Assembly: GCA_973895155.1 (NCBI GenBank)
Contig: OZ316892.1
Coordinates: forward strand, 6,758,001-6,822,000
Source: Marsupella aquatica
Lineage: Eukaryota > Marchantiophyta
Direction: 5' to 3'
DNA: 64,000 nt
The translations under genes were made by a program, and so were the position numbers. The first letter of the stretch is position 1; each line of letters starts with the position of its first letter. Positions 1 through 10,923 of the stretch are shown in pieces. The notes below the pieces were generated by a model. The model had not been told where the DNA came from, did no database searches, and saw nothing but the letters and a program-made list of their open reading frames with translations.

Positions 1-1884
1 GTACCCGTATCATCGAATCCGGATCGAAGGCGGACAACACGAAGGCTTAGAAGCCCTTAAGCCGGGGTCGATCCTGCTATCGACTAAGGTATGTTCCGGC
101 GGCGGAACACAAACCATACCTAGGAGGTGCCCGTATCTAATAGTAGGCGCACTTAGCGCTAGTTTATGTGAATTAGGTGCATTCCGTGCTCCCCTCCCTG
201 CCCGAACCCTCATATTTATGAAGGATGTGCCTGTCTAAGCTGAAGCCCGAGTTAAGGCCAAGGCTGACAATGTGACACCCTAAACATTGGTGAACTTATC
301 ATTCATATACAAAATTGAGATATTTTTGTAAATACAGTGGAAAAATACTTAAAAGGTGAATGAATATAATTTTGTATTATTAAAACACAAGAAGTCTTGT
401 TGTCTCTTACGTCCTCCTTTTGGATAAGTCTATGCTTCCTTCGCTAGATAAGCTACATTACTATCTAGCAACTTAACTACAGTAGCTAGATAAGCTAGAT
501 AACCATGCAGGGGTCATTGTAGCAATAAAAAAATTTACGTAAAAAATTTCCTCACATGACCCCTAATTTTTCTAAAATCCACGTGTCTCACTAACAAGAA
601 CCTGGTTGATAACATACATTTTTGGGACTCCTCTTTTGGCTAGCGACCTCGCTAGCCATATGGAGTCATAAAAAAACACAAAATATATAGAAGGCAGAAA
701 AAAGTAAAAAATAAATTAAACCATTAGTGTCTCGCTAGCAACACTCTTCTTGCTAACAAAATTCTTGTTTACTCGCATTATACAATACCTCACCATGTAG
801 CATGAGGATAATGGAGTTGAGGGTGGCTTTTTACAAGAGGTGGGGGCCATTGTGTCATTTTATTCCCACTACGATTAAATCTAGATAGCTTAATGAACAA
901 AAACGGCTGCAGTCTGCTTTACCGGAAACCTGGGTACATTCATGTATGGTATCTAGGGATCCTAGAGGGAAAACGGGCCCAAGGAAATGCTAATGTCAAG
1001 TGTTTATTTTGTTTTAGGCTTTTGCTTCTTTTCATTCTTTGTGAGGTGGAATCTTGACCATATAATGAGTGGAACTATTGTAGTTGACTTTATGAGACCG
1101 GGGGGCTGATCATGGTATGGTGTCCAAAGATCCTTATGGCAAGTATTAGGCCCAAGGAAATATTAAATGTGGAGTGCCTATTTTTTTCTAGAATTGTAGC
1201 CCATTGCCTTGTTTCATTCCTCAAGAGTTAAAGAAACTGAAGAGTTAAAGAAACTGAAGTGTGGATGGACCTCCTTGTTCTATGAAGCTCAGATAGTCAG
1301 GCAAAGCTTGGATGGACTTTATCTTAACATTTAAATTGACTCGGAAAACATTATTTACACTAAAAACATTAGGTCTTCAAACATAGACTTACATGCTATG
1401 GATTATGACGCAAGGCATGGTGGAGTGTGGAGGACAATGCACAGTGCACCATGCAAATAGGCATCACATAAGAACCATACATATGGAACCTACATAGAGG
1501 GCCTAGTTTTGTAACAATATTTTATATTTATGTGGTTGGCCTAGTTTAAAACAAAGCTTTTGTAGGTTGTAGGGGTCATCATGTAAATTTGTTTTTGTCT
1601 CACCAAGCATATACCTTACCCAGATTTCCAGCCAAAAGTGGCAAAGATTCTAAGTGAGATCAAATCCAGCTAAGTTGTCCACCGAAAAATGTGTTCTAGA
1701 TAACTTCACTTTTTAGGATTTTTCGTTTTAGCCAGACTACCACTATGTCACCATCATTATGTCAAAAGAAGATACTATGATTTCTAATACAATGTTATTC
1801 ATTAATTAATCTAGAGTTCAATTCTCCATGTATTTTATAATACCTGGGTACATTCTGTTAATTATGAAAATTGAATCTACCTTT
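1..1884. other. Gene-less AT-rich stretch at left edge
   Basis: No coding exon is supported here. The first ~270 bases are GC-richer than what follows and end near a TGTGACACCC-like sequence at about 270, which could be the edge of a degraded LTR element, but no partner LTR is visible. Around 945-1180 two blocks resemble each other (each has 'ggcccaaggaaat' followed by a T-rich run), an old local duplication. The rest is AT-rich with nothing recognisable. Confidence 0.5.
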
Positions 1885-2466
1885 CAGATTTTGTGTTCAA
1901 TATTTTTATTTTAATGTGTCTTAACTAGGTGAATCATTTATATTAATTTGATTTTGAATTAACTTCTGGACCCCTTTTAATTTTAGTGAACTTAGAGTAC
2001 TTTGAATGTATTTGGCTTCCCTCATAAATGTTTAATCTATTTTTCAATCACGGATGAATTATCTTTTTTCTCATGAGAGTGAGAGAAATAAGTTTGAACT
2101 ATGTGCATATTTGGCTTACTAAGTTCCCCTCATGATTTCTTTTACAAAACTTATGATTTTAATTGAGTTGATTGTCATTACCTAGAAGCAAGTGAAAATT
2201 TATATTGTACACAACTTTTTAGTACCTTTGTACTTTCTTGGTCATAATCTGTTTTTCTTTGCATGTGTCACTCACTCTTAATTATCATATATTAATTTTT
2301 TGGCATATATTTTACATGTACCTATTTATTTTATCATAAAATAAATCAAATGAATTATATATCATTATAAGACCAAAAAAAGACATTTTCCAGATGAACA
2401 TTTAATGGGGTCTTTGTGAGAAAATTCAATTTCTCCATGTATTTTATAATACCTAGGTACATTCTG
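1819..2466. repeat. ~40-bp direct repeats flanking a family A copy
   Basis: A ~40-bp sequence starting 'caattctccatgtatttta' at 1819-1857 recurs at 2427-2466 with about two differences. The two copies bracket the family A repeat at 1885-2400. A second short sequence, 'ggggtctttgtgagaaaat', also occurs twice, at about 2406 and 2474. This may be a local duplication caused by, or predating, the repeat insertion. Confidence 0.6.
1885..2400 (+). repeat. Dispersed repeat family A, copy 1
   Basis: This ~515-bp AT-rich block is alignable by eye to the reverse complement of 34711-35324 and, more loosely, to 22514-23212 and 20880-21075. Shared landmarks in order are a 'gattttgtgt' start, 'gaatgtatttggctcccctcataaatgttta', 'ctcatgagagtgagagaaat', 'gtcattacctagaag', 'gtactttcttggt' and a final 'actataagaccaaaaa'. 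No ORF or classical TIR is seen. It is a non-coding dispersed repeat, possibly a MITE or a piece of a larger element. Confidence 0.6.
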
Positions 2467-2718
2467 GCTAACGGGGTCTTTGTGAGAAAATAACTATTGG
2501 ACGACAGAAAACCCTCAACAAGTTTAGCCCGAAAGTGGCGAAGAAGAAATGTAACCATCGTTTATTGAAAAAAGCAACACCAAAGATTTGTGACCAAAAT
2601 CTGTGATTTCCCGATGAGACAGATCTGGCTAATTTCACCACTAGCATAACACAAAACATGGTTCCATCATTTTTAGTATTTTGCTTTGAAATTGAGAAAC
2701 AAAGTCTCACAGCAGGAG

Positions 2719-3058
2719 TGTAGAGGTTAACTCAGTCTTGGGTTGAACTATGATTAGTATGTTAACTAGGGTTAGAGTAAACCCTAGTTGAAGAGATTGG
2801 TCCTTATCTCTTCAATTTCTATGTGGTGTGAGAACACACAAGAGAGTTCTCAAGAGAGAACACAGTGATAAAGCAAGAGATGAGAGCTTGAAGAGATGAG
2901 AGCTTGGAGAGATGAGAGCTATGGTGATGCTTGAGTAGACACATAACCGTTAATAAAGCTTGGTCTTCTCGTGGACGTAGCCAACCTTGAGGCGAACCAC
3001 ATAACTATTGAACACGTGTATGTTTGGAGTGGTTTTCCTGATCTGATTTCTCCCCACA
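2719..3058 (+). repeat. 5' LTR of copia element 1
   Basis: This 340-bp LTR begins TGTAGAGG and ends CCCCACA, directly followed by the primer-binding site. It contains three 16-bp tandem units built on 'gagatgagagctt' at about 2878-2925. The 3' LTR keeps only one unit, which accounts exactly for the 32-bp length difference (340 versus 308). Confidence 0.95.
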
Positions 3059-3060
3059 AT

Positions 3061-3072
3061 TGGTATCAGAGC
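3061..3072 (+). promoter_or_regulatory. Primer-binding site (initiator tRNA-Met)
   Basis: TGGTATCAGAGC lies two bases after the LTR's terminal CA. It is the standard plant copia primer site, complementary to the 3' end of initiator methionine tRNA. Confidence 0.93.
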
Positions 3073-4229
3073 TCAGATTTTTTCAGTTGATTAGGAACTT
3101 CATAGAACTTGCTTCAAGCGAAGCGAACAGCGGATGATTTCCTCTTCGAAGCGGAGCTATTGGAAGAAGATCGGACTCAATTTTCTCACAAGTGTGGAGC
3201 ACACAACCAGGGGCTCATTTCAGTGAAGCAATGAAGGCCTGAGGTCAGAAATGGGAACAATTGTAAGTGATGGTTTTCAATTTACGTTATCGGGCAAGAG
3301 ATAAGGTCAATTTCTCAGATCAGTCTTTTTGAGTGTTCTATCGGGACTTGAAACTGAGATACGTTTGAGTGCCTTGTCATTCTAGACGTTTCGATATCAA
3401 CATCGTTGAATTCCATCAAACGGTTGAGAAGCAATCTTAATTTCAATTCTCGTTTTTTGAGCTCAAAATTTTGACTATGGCGGATAATTTAATATCAGTC
3501 ACTTTCACCGAATTGTTTCTCCCTCATAACTCCACCATTTTGCAAGTTCTTTATATCGATCTTGATGCCCTCGAAGTCTAGTTTCTGAATCTGAAAGAAG
3601 AATTGAATTTCGTCAAAAATTGAGATGGGAATTTGAGTGAATCCGCCGAGGGGTACTTTCTGCCGCGAGTAGTCGCGACTTGCGCGTGCGCGCGAGGAGG
3701 TTGAAAAGTTTGAGGAAGGCCTTTCTAGGGCTCAACAGGGCTCGGGCAGGGGGAAGTGCCCCCTGTGAAGTCCCCCACAGGGGCTGTACAAGGGTGGATG
3801 AAATTTCCCAAAAAGATTCTTTTCCAGAGGCTTAAATTTTTACCAAAGGTCAAAGATTACAAGCGGCAAACAAAATAAGATCAACTTCAACTTTTGGAGA
3901 GGAGTACTTGGGGAAGCTAGGCAAGTATTGGTGCGTTCGATTTTGAAAAATTATACTAGTGGAATCTTTGGCATAATAGATTCCCTCGAAGGATAATTAT
4001 TTCATCTTTTACCCCCCTCCGGTCAGAGTAAAAATTCTCGGCACTCAAGAGTCCATTTGAAAAATCATTTTCAGAATTTGGAGCGTTACCTTGTGGGCTA
4101 CACACAGGAGTGATTAGTTTCAAAATTCACCAACTTTCATTTTTGGCCTTATTTTCACACCCCACATCTGAGTATTCAACGTTCAATTCTTGCGGAAGGC
4201 AACTCAACACAACATTTGGCATTCCAGCA

Positions 4230-5450
4230 ATGGCGACTACTAGGATTGGAGGTCAAAGGTTTGAGGTGGAAAAATTTGATGGTCGAATGGACTATACAAT
4301 GTGGGAATGTAACGTGAGGGATGCACTTAGGGCGATGGGCCTAGGCAAGGTACTAACATCTCAACCCAAGGAGATGGAAGATGATGATTGGCATGATCTC
4401 CATGATCAAGCGGTAAGCATTGTTGGCATGTACCTGAAAAACCCCTGGGGAATCACTCGTTGGATTATTAGAACGGGGTGCGAATAAATGAAGGTTCTTT
4501 TTAATCTTGTTGGTGTAATAATTATAATCAAAAATTTGTACTAAAGGCGTTTAAAAATCCAATTTTGGTAAAAATATTAGTTTTTATATTCAGCAAGGTA
4601 TTTAAAAATTTGTCAAAGCCATATAATCAAGGGTACAAGGGTATTTTTAATTGAATTTATTTTTTAATTTATTTTTTCAAATTTCATTGGTTTGTTCTCA
4701 CGTGTTTTAGGGGTTTTACTCTAAGTGATTCTTCAGGGTGAAAAACAATGTGAAGAAGCAGTTCGAGGAAAAATCAACACAAACGGTGACAAACTTGTTT
4801 CAAGCATTGCGCAACAAGTACTACAATAAGGAGATGTCAAACTGAATGTATGCAAGCCTGAAGCTCATGCAATTCAAAATGGCTGATGGAGTCAAGATTT
4901 AAGATCATATCGATCAGTTCAATGATCTTGTGGTTGACCTAGAGAATTTGGGGGAGTATTTGAGCGAAGAAAAGAAAGCCTTACAACTCTTGAGCTCACT
5001 ACCACCTTCATACCAATCTTTGTCTCGAGTTCTTCTATTCCGTGATAAGATCACTATATCCTACAATGATGTGGTGAGTGCCCTGTTGACCGATGATATG
5101 CAGTCTAAGCTGGTTTCTTCAGCTCATCCTACCTCAACGTCATCATCAACAGCACTGTTGGTAGAAAGAGGCAAGAGAAGGGAGCCATTTCATGAAAATA
5201 AAAGGTTTAACCCTCTACCCATGGAGCGAGGAAGATTCCAAGAGCGATCATTTGGTAGGAGCAGGTTTAGATCTAGATCTAGAACTCGATCCAAATCATC
5301 ATCCAAGTCTACTCGTGAGATAAAGTGTTGGAAGTGTGACAAAGTGGGCCACATGAAGAAGGATTGTCGCGTCAAAGACACATTCAAGGAAGTTGCCGGT
5401 TCTTCAACCCAAGTAGTTGTTCAAGAAGAGGATAGTGAAGGATTTGCATT
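4230..5450 (+). pseudogene. gag: copia element 1 gag, split by MITE and two stops
   Basis: Gag (capsid-like) of the retrotransposon. The ATG at 4230 opens with MATTRIGG and the 'VEKFDGRMDYTMWE' segment typical of copia gag N-termini. The frame is broken at 4443 by a 296-bp transposon. Across that insertion the frame is the same when the insert and one 8-bp duplication are left out. After it come stops TGA at 4843-4845 and TAA at 4900-4902, then an open stretch with the conserved UBN2-type segment (LSSLPPSYQ). A CCHC zinc knuckle follows at 5326-5367 (C-x2-C-x4-H-x4-C, preceded by an Arg/Ser-rich run), which binds the RNA genome. No functional product is expected. Confidence 0.92.
4443..4738. 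mobile_element. 296-bp non-autonomous DNA transposon in gag
   Basis: The insert has imperfect terminal inverted repeats: CCCTGGGGAATCACT at the left against the complement of AGTGATTCTTCAGGG at the right (13 of 15 match). It is flanked by a perfect 8-bp direct repeat TGAAAAAC (4435-4442 and 4739-4746). An 8-bp target duplication is the hallmark of hAT-type (also P-type) transposition, so this is best called a hAT-like MITE. It is AT-rich inside and codes for nothing. It interrupts gag between codons for Asn and Asn, so it arrived after the retrotransposon. Confidence 0.9.
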
Positions 5451-8400
5451 GTGTACCACTTCCCAAGTTGAGGATTGTCAATGGATATTGGATTCCGCTT
5501 GCTCGTATCACATGTGTTATATGCGTGAACTTTTCTCATCCTACACTCTTATCAACGGATCTGTTTTGATGGGAAATAATCTTTCTTGCAAAGTTTTAGG
5601 GATTGGATCTGTAAAGATTCAACTACCCGATGGAAAGTATTGTATTCTATCAAATGTCAGACACATTCCAAAAATGTGTAAGAATTTGATTTCTCTTGGC
5701 TACTTGGATGCGAAGGGTTATCAATGGAGTGCAACTGATGGGGTGTTAACAGTCACGCACAGATCAAATAAAGTTCTTATTGGCAAGAGGAAATGAAACA
5801 TCTATGTCTTGGAAGGCACCACCCTTCTTGCCGGAGTCAATTTGGTCACATCTCAGGAGGAGAAAATCAATTTATGGCATGCTCGGCTTGGTCACATGAG
5901 TGAAAAAAGTTTGGAAATCCTACACAAGCGACATCTCCTACAAGAATTGCAAGCATGCAAGTTGAGTTTTTGTGATCATTGCATTGTCGGCAAGAAAACA
6001 AGAACTCCATTTCCGACTGTCATTCATCATCCTAAAGTTGTACTTGAGTATATTCATTCCGATGTGTGGGGTCCTGCTCAGGTTTTCTCACATTCAGGCA
6101 AACAATACTATGTATCGTTTATCGATGATTACTCAAGGTTTGTTTGGATTTACTTTATTGCCCTTAAGTTTGAAGTGCTTTCCATCTTCAAACAATGGGT
6201 AGCTCAAGTTGAGACACAAACTGCAAAGAATGTGAGATACCTACGATCAGATAATGGTGGTGAATGTATCTCTGGCGAGTTCAACACGTATTGTGCAAAT
6301 AAGGGAATTACTCACCATCTCACAACTGTGTACAGTCCTGAGAAAAATAGTGTTGCTGAGTGACTGAACCGCACATTGTTGGAGCGAGCAAGGAGCATGT
6401 TGAGCCACTCTAAATTGCCACAAATATTTTGGGCGGAAGCTGTCAACATAGCTGCTTATCTAGTAAATCTCTCTCCTAGTCGGACAATTACTTATAAAAC
6501 CCCCTTTGAGCTATGGCACAATCGACCTGCTGATTATTCAAAGCTTAGGGTTTTTGGTTGTGAAGCATATGCACATGTTCCTAGCAACAATAGGACTAAG
6601 CTAGATCCTAGAGCCCAGAAATGTATTTTTCTTGGTTATCAGCGTGAAGTTAAAGGTTATCGGTTGTGGGATCGAATTGATTGCAAGTTACTTGTTAGTC
6701 GGGATGTATCCTTCAATGAAGAAAAATCATTGAAGGAGAGGGAGATAGATCAATTCCCTACTACTAACAAAGAACAATCTCCTCCTCTAGAGGATATAAG
6801 GGGAAAGGATGTGTCAGATGAAGAATATGTTGACACTATTGTAAGGCAAAGCACACTACAATCAGATCAGCCAGAGTCTTCAGTGCAAAGAGGAACTCGT
6901 AAACGTCAAGCCTGGGAAAGGTATGAAACTTGGCTTCCTTCTGATCATGTGGATTTGGATGAAGAATCTATTGATGCATTGGTGACAGAAGATGGAGATC
7001 CATCCTCATTTCAAGAGGTCCTAGTTTCTATAGAGAAGCAACAGTGGCAGGTGGCGATGCGCATGGAAATGATTCATGATAACAAGACTTGGGAACTCAC
7101 AAGTCTACCTAGTGACAAGCAGGCTGTTGACAGCAAGTGGGTGTATAGGAAAAAAGATGGACCCACGGAGGATGCTGAGAAGATATTTAAGGCTCGGTTG
7201 GTAGCCAAGGGTTTTACTCAACTGAAAGGTATAGACTACAATGAGGTTTTTTCACCCGTAGCAAAGTATTCAACAATACGTTTGCTATGTGCTCTTGTAG
7301 TTTTATTTGATCTGGTTTTAGATCAAATGGATGTTGTCACGACATTCTTATATGGATCGTTGGATGAGGTGATTTACATGAGGCAACTAGAGGGTTTTGT
7401 GCAAAAGGGCAAGGAAAATTTGGTATGCAGGTTGCTAAAATCCTTGTATGGATTAAAGCAGAGCCCAAGGCAGTGGAACAAGCGTTTTGATGAATTGTTG
7501 AAATCGCTTGGATTTGTGCGAAGCGTGTACGATCCATGTGTTTACATCAGGCGTGTCAACAACACAGGTTTTAAGTTTGTCATCTTTGTACTTTATGTGG
7601 ATGACATGCTCATTGCAACAAAGGATAGGGGCAAAGTTGATAAGCTTAAGGCCCAACTCAGTTCTAAGTTTAAGATGAAGGATTTGAGCACAGCCAAGAG
7701 GATCCTAGGCATGGAGATTGTTAGGGATGTTAACAAAACCAAACTTTGGCTGACGCAGAAAAGATATGCAGAGAAGGTACTCTCAAAATTCAACATGGCA
7801 GATGCTAAGGCTGTGAGTGTTCCTTTGGCAAAGCATTTCAATATTTCTACAACATTTTGTCCATCGGATGCGACAAAATTTTTTTTGATGTCCAAAGTTC
7901 CTTATGAAAGTGTTGTGGGTAGTTTAATGTATCTCATGGTATGCACCCAACCAGACATAGCTTATGCCGTTTGCGTAAGCAGATACATGGCAAATCCAGA
8001 AAAAGTTCATTGGGAAGCAGTGAAATGGATTTTGCGCTACATCAGAGGTTCCACTAAAAAGGGTTTATTGTTTGATGCAAGTTCAAACAATATGAAAGTG
8101 CTTCAAGGTTATGTGGATGCAGACTACGCAGGTGATCTGGATAAGAGGAGATCGACAACTGGATATGTATTTACACTTGCTGGTGGATGCATTAGTTGGA
8201 AGTCTACTCTCCAAAAGTGTGTTGCAAAGTCTACTATGGATGCCGAGTATGTAGCGGCAGCAGAAGCAGCATCAGAGACCATTTGGTTGAAAAAGCTTGT
8301 AATGGAGATGGGCTTATCACAAGATTGTGTCTATCTTCATTGTGACAGTCAAAGTACAATTTACACTGCCAAGAATCAGGTGATGGATGGTAGGGTAAAG

Positions 8401-8550
8401 CACATTGATGTTCGCTATCATTTCATCCGACAGGCATTATCGAATGATGAGTTTGAGCTTGTCAAGATTGATGGAAAGCTTAATCCAGCGGATGTTTTCA
8501 CCAAAGTATTAGACTCCAATAGTTTTTCAAGGCATTGTAATTATTTATAA
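5451..8550 (+). pseudogene. pol: copia element 1 pol (PR-IN-RT-RH), two in-frame stops
   Basis: Polyprotein of the retrotransposon in one continuous frame apart from two TGA stops (5794-5796 and 6361-6363). The protease active site at 5491 reads DSA, where DSG or DTG is usual. GAG-pre-integrase (LWHARLGHMSEKSL) begins at about 5875. The integrase core has the aspartates in HSDVWGP (~6060) and RSDNGGE (~6250) and a glutamate in NSVAE, immediately followed by the second stop where an Arg codon is normal. Reverse transcriptase runs from about 7090, with the catalytic YVDD at 7594-7605. RNase H includes the GYVDADYAGD segment (~8106) and HCDSQS (~8338), ending at a TAA at 8548. RT and RNase H are otherwise intact (724 codons open). 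Confidence 0.94.
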
Positions 8551-8742
8551 ATATTGTAAATATAGAGTTAACTAAGAAAATGTCTCTATATGAGTACTCC
8601 ATCCAATGGCTTATCGGTTACGGCTTAGTTCTAGTTAACCCTTGCATTAGGGGGAGGGTCTTTTGGCCCTACTATCTTGAACTTCACGCGGAGGAACTTG
8701 TAAGGAAAAGACAATGTTATGAACCCTCCCAAGACGTGAGTC

Positions 8743-8751
8743 AAGGGGGAG
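8743..8751 (+). promoter_or_regulatory. Polypurine tract of copia element 1
   Basis: AAGGGGGAG lies two bases upstream of the 3' LTR's TG. This is the expected place and composition of the plus-strand primer. Confidence 0.88.
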
Positions 8752-8753
8752 TT

Positions 8754-9061
8754 TGTAAAGGTTAACTCAGTCTTGGGTTGAACTATGGTTAGTATGTTAA
8801 CTAGGGTTAAAGTAAACCCTAGTTGAAGAGATTGGTCCTTATCTCTTCAACTTCTATGTGGTGTGAGAACACACAAGAGAGTTCTCAAGAAAGAACACAC
8901 TGATAAAGCAAGAGATGAGAGCTATGGTGATGCTTGAGTAGACACATAACCGTTAATAAAACTTGGTCTTCCCGTGGATGTAGCCAACCTTAAGGCGAAC
9001 CACATAACTATTGAACACGTGTATGTTTGGAGTGGTTTTCCGGATCTGATTTCTCCCCACA
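8754..9061 (+). repeat. 3' LTR of copia element 1
   Basis: This 308-bp LTR begins TGTAAAGG and ends CCCCACA. It matches the 5' LTR with 11 substitutions by hand count and lacks two of its three 16-bp tandem units. The target duplication AGGAG follows at 9062. Confidence 0.95.
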
Positions 9062-9066
9062 AGGAG

Positions 9067-10923
9067 AAGGAATGAGAAAAAATGATTTCCCGGTGAAATC
9101 CATCTGGCTAATTTTTGCCACTTAAAGAGCCACTAGCGTGACAAAAAAGAAAAAGAAAAAAAAGACACTAGCCTGACATAAACATGGCTACACAGATTCA
9201 CTAAGGACCAAGGTCCTCGCAGGACAGGAAAACGAATGGGAAAAAACGAGAAGAATTGAACACTTACTTTATATGGCCAGAGGTGGTTTAATGAAAACAG
9301 TGCAGGTTCTAGACTCTAGAGCTTCAGAGTGGAGGGGTCGTGTTCTGTGCCGTCCTCGTCCTTGGCTTGAGTCGAGGCGTCGTTCACGGCGGAAGGTCGA
9401 CGACAACGACGATGGTGGGTGGAAGAAGCGAGTCAGCGACTACGGTGATTATTAAGCTTATTCTGGTACCTCCGATGACGCCAAGAACCTAGATTCTGCC
9501 GGCGGAGGATGACTGTGCTGCACGCACGGCCTCCTTCCACGCCATAAAAGTCGTGGCATCGCAACAGGAAATCAGGATCGGACATTGAGCCTCTCTGGCT
9601 TATTTTTCCTAAAAAGCCGGACCCTGAGCTGGCTGGCCAGTGAGGTGCGCCACATTTCCATCCGGGGCAACGGTAGACCTGCTAGAATCTAGATCCACAA
9701 AAAGAGGCCTCAGAGTCGATTTTTATTTTCCCCTGTCAGCTTTCATTGCGTGGAGAATGTGGCCGTTCGTCTAACGCAATTCATTTTATGTCGTGGTCAA
9801 CTCTTTGCGCGGATCGATCTGTGGTACCCTGCAGCCAGGTCCAGTGCGATTCCTTCTCGTAGGCATCGGAAGCAGACTGAACCGTCTAGCTGCCCCGATC
9901 GATCCGAGTCGATTCCTGTATCTAGAGCACCACAATTGATGTGTAAGACACCTGAATCTGTCGGAGTTCAGCTGCATCTGTTAGTGTGATTTCCTGTGGC
10001 TCCGAAATCTGACGCAGTGAAGCAAACAATTTGGAAAATCGAGAGCGTCGAAGTCAGCTACAGCATTGCCCTAGAGGCTCCAGTTTCAGAATTATGGTTA
10101 TGAGGTGACATATTTGCCAATTTCGTGATGGAATCATGGCTTCGAGATGGATTTGTCCGGTCTGTCTCGATTTATACTCAAAAGTGTAGCGGGCGATTGG
10201 TTTCAACCGACAAAGAATTGCTGAAGTGTGAGCGTTGCAGATTGCAAGAGCATTTCAAACGATTGGGGTCCTGATTTGGTGCGTTTCTTCCTCGGTATCT
10301 CTGACTCTGTAATACTTGGGGGAGATCTGCAGTGGATTTGCCGAGGCAAAGCTGTGTGGTCAAATTGAGAGATCTTTTCTTCGCTCGCTTGATATTGTGC
10401 TCGACTTGAAGCTTGAGCAGTGTCGTTCTGACATCTTTTGATTGTTCAACTATCTTGTGGCCCAAGTGAGTTGATGCACGTTTGTTTTGTTACTGGCCCG
10501 TCCGCTGTATACAGAAGAGATAATCGAGGTTGCGCTATCGGTCAACGCATGGAGGCGCTGTGGACTCCAGACTCAGGGTGAAGGAATTCATAATGACGCG
10601 AAATGGCAGTCAAAGTTATTCTTTCATTTATTAGTCACATTTTGGAAGAAAAACGGGGCGAGTCGCCTCATGGGCTGCAATATTCAACGATTTTTCTGTT
10701 GCAGCTGAGCAGACATAGGGTCTCATCATCGTAACGCATCTGAGTGTCACTGTCTGATGAAGCAATTCACATTCCGTAAGTACTGCTACACTTCTTGGCG
10801 CACGTTACGACGAGATTTGCACGTTCTGAGTGGCATGGGCGCATTAATGATGTCAAACCGAATCCTGTAAAGTAAATTTTAGTGAACTTCGTAGGGATTT
10901 CGAGTATCTAGATTCTAGAAGCG
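9067..10923. other. Region upstream of the GT29 gene
   Basis: No coding exon is recognisable. From about 9270 the base composition turns GC- and CpG-richer than the flanking repeats. That fits a promoter and 5' leader for the gene beginning at 10924, but no TATA box or leader intron can be placed with confidence. The short open frames on both strands here look like chance. Confidence 0.4.

Larger units (their letters stand above)
2719..9061 (+). mobile_element. Ty1/copia LTR retrotransposon, full length, decayed
   Basis: The element is bounded by two LTRs starting TG and ending CA. It is flanked by a perfect 5-bp target duplication AGGAG (2714-2718 and 9062-9066). A primer site complementary to initiator tRNA-Met follows the 5' LTR and a polypurine tract precedes the 3' LTR. 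The domain order gag, protease, integrase, reverse transcriptase, RNase H is that of Ty1/copia. By hand count the LTRs differ at 11 of about 308 aligned positions plus one 32-bp indel, so the insertion is moderately young. It cannot make protein: gag is split by a 296-bp DNA transposon and four in-frame stops interrupt gag-pol. A short sequence with 'ctggctaattt' lies on both sides (about 2605-2650 and 9084-9125), so it landed in an older tandem duplication. Confidence 0.95.
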
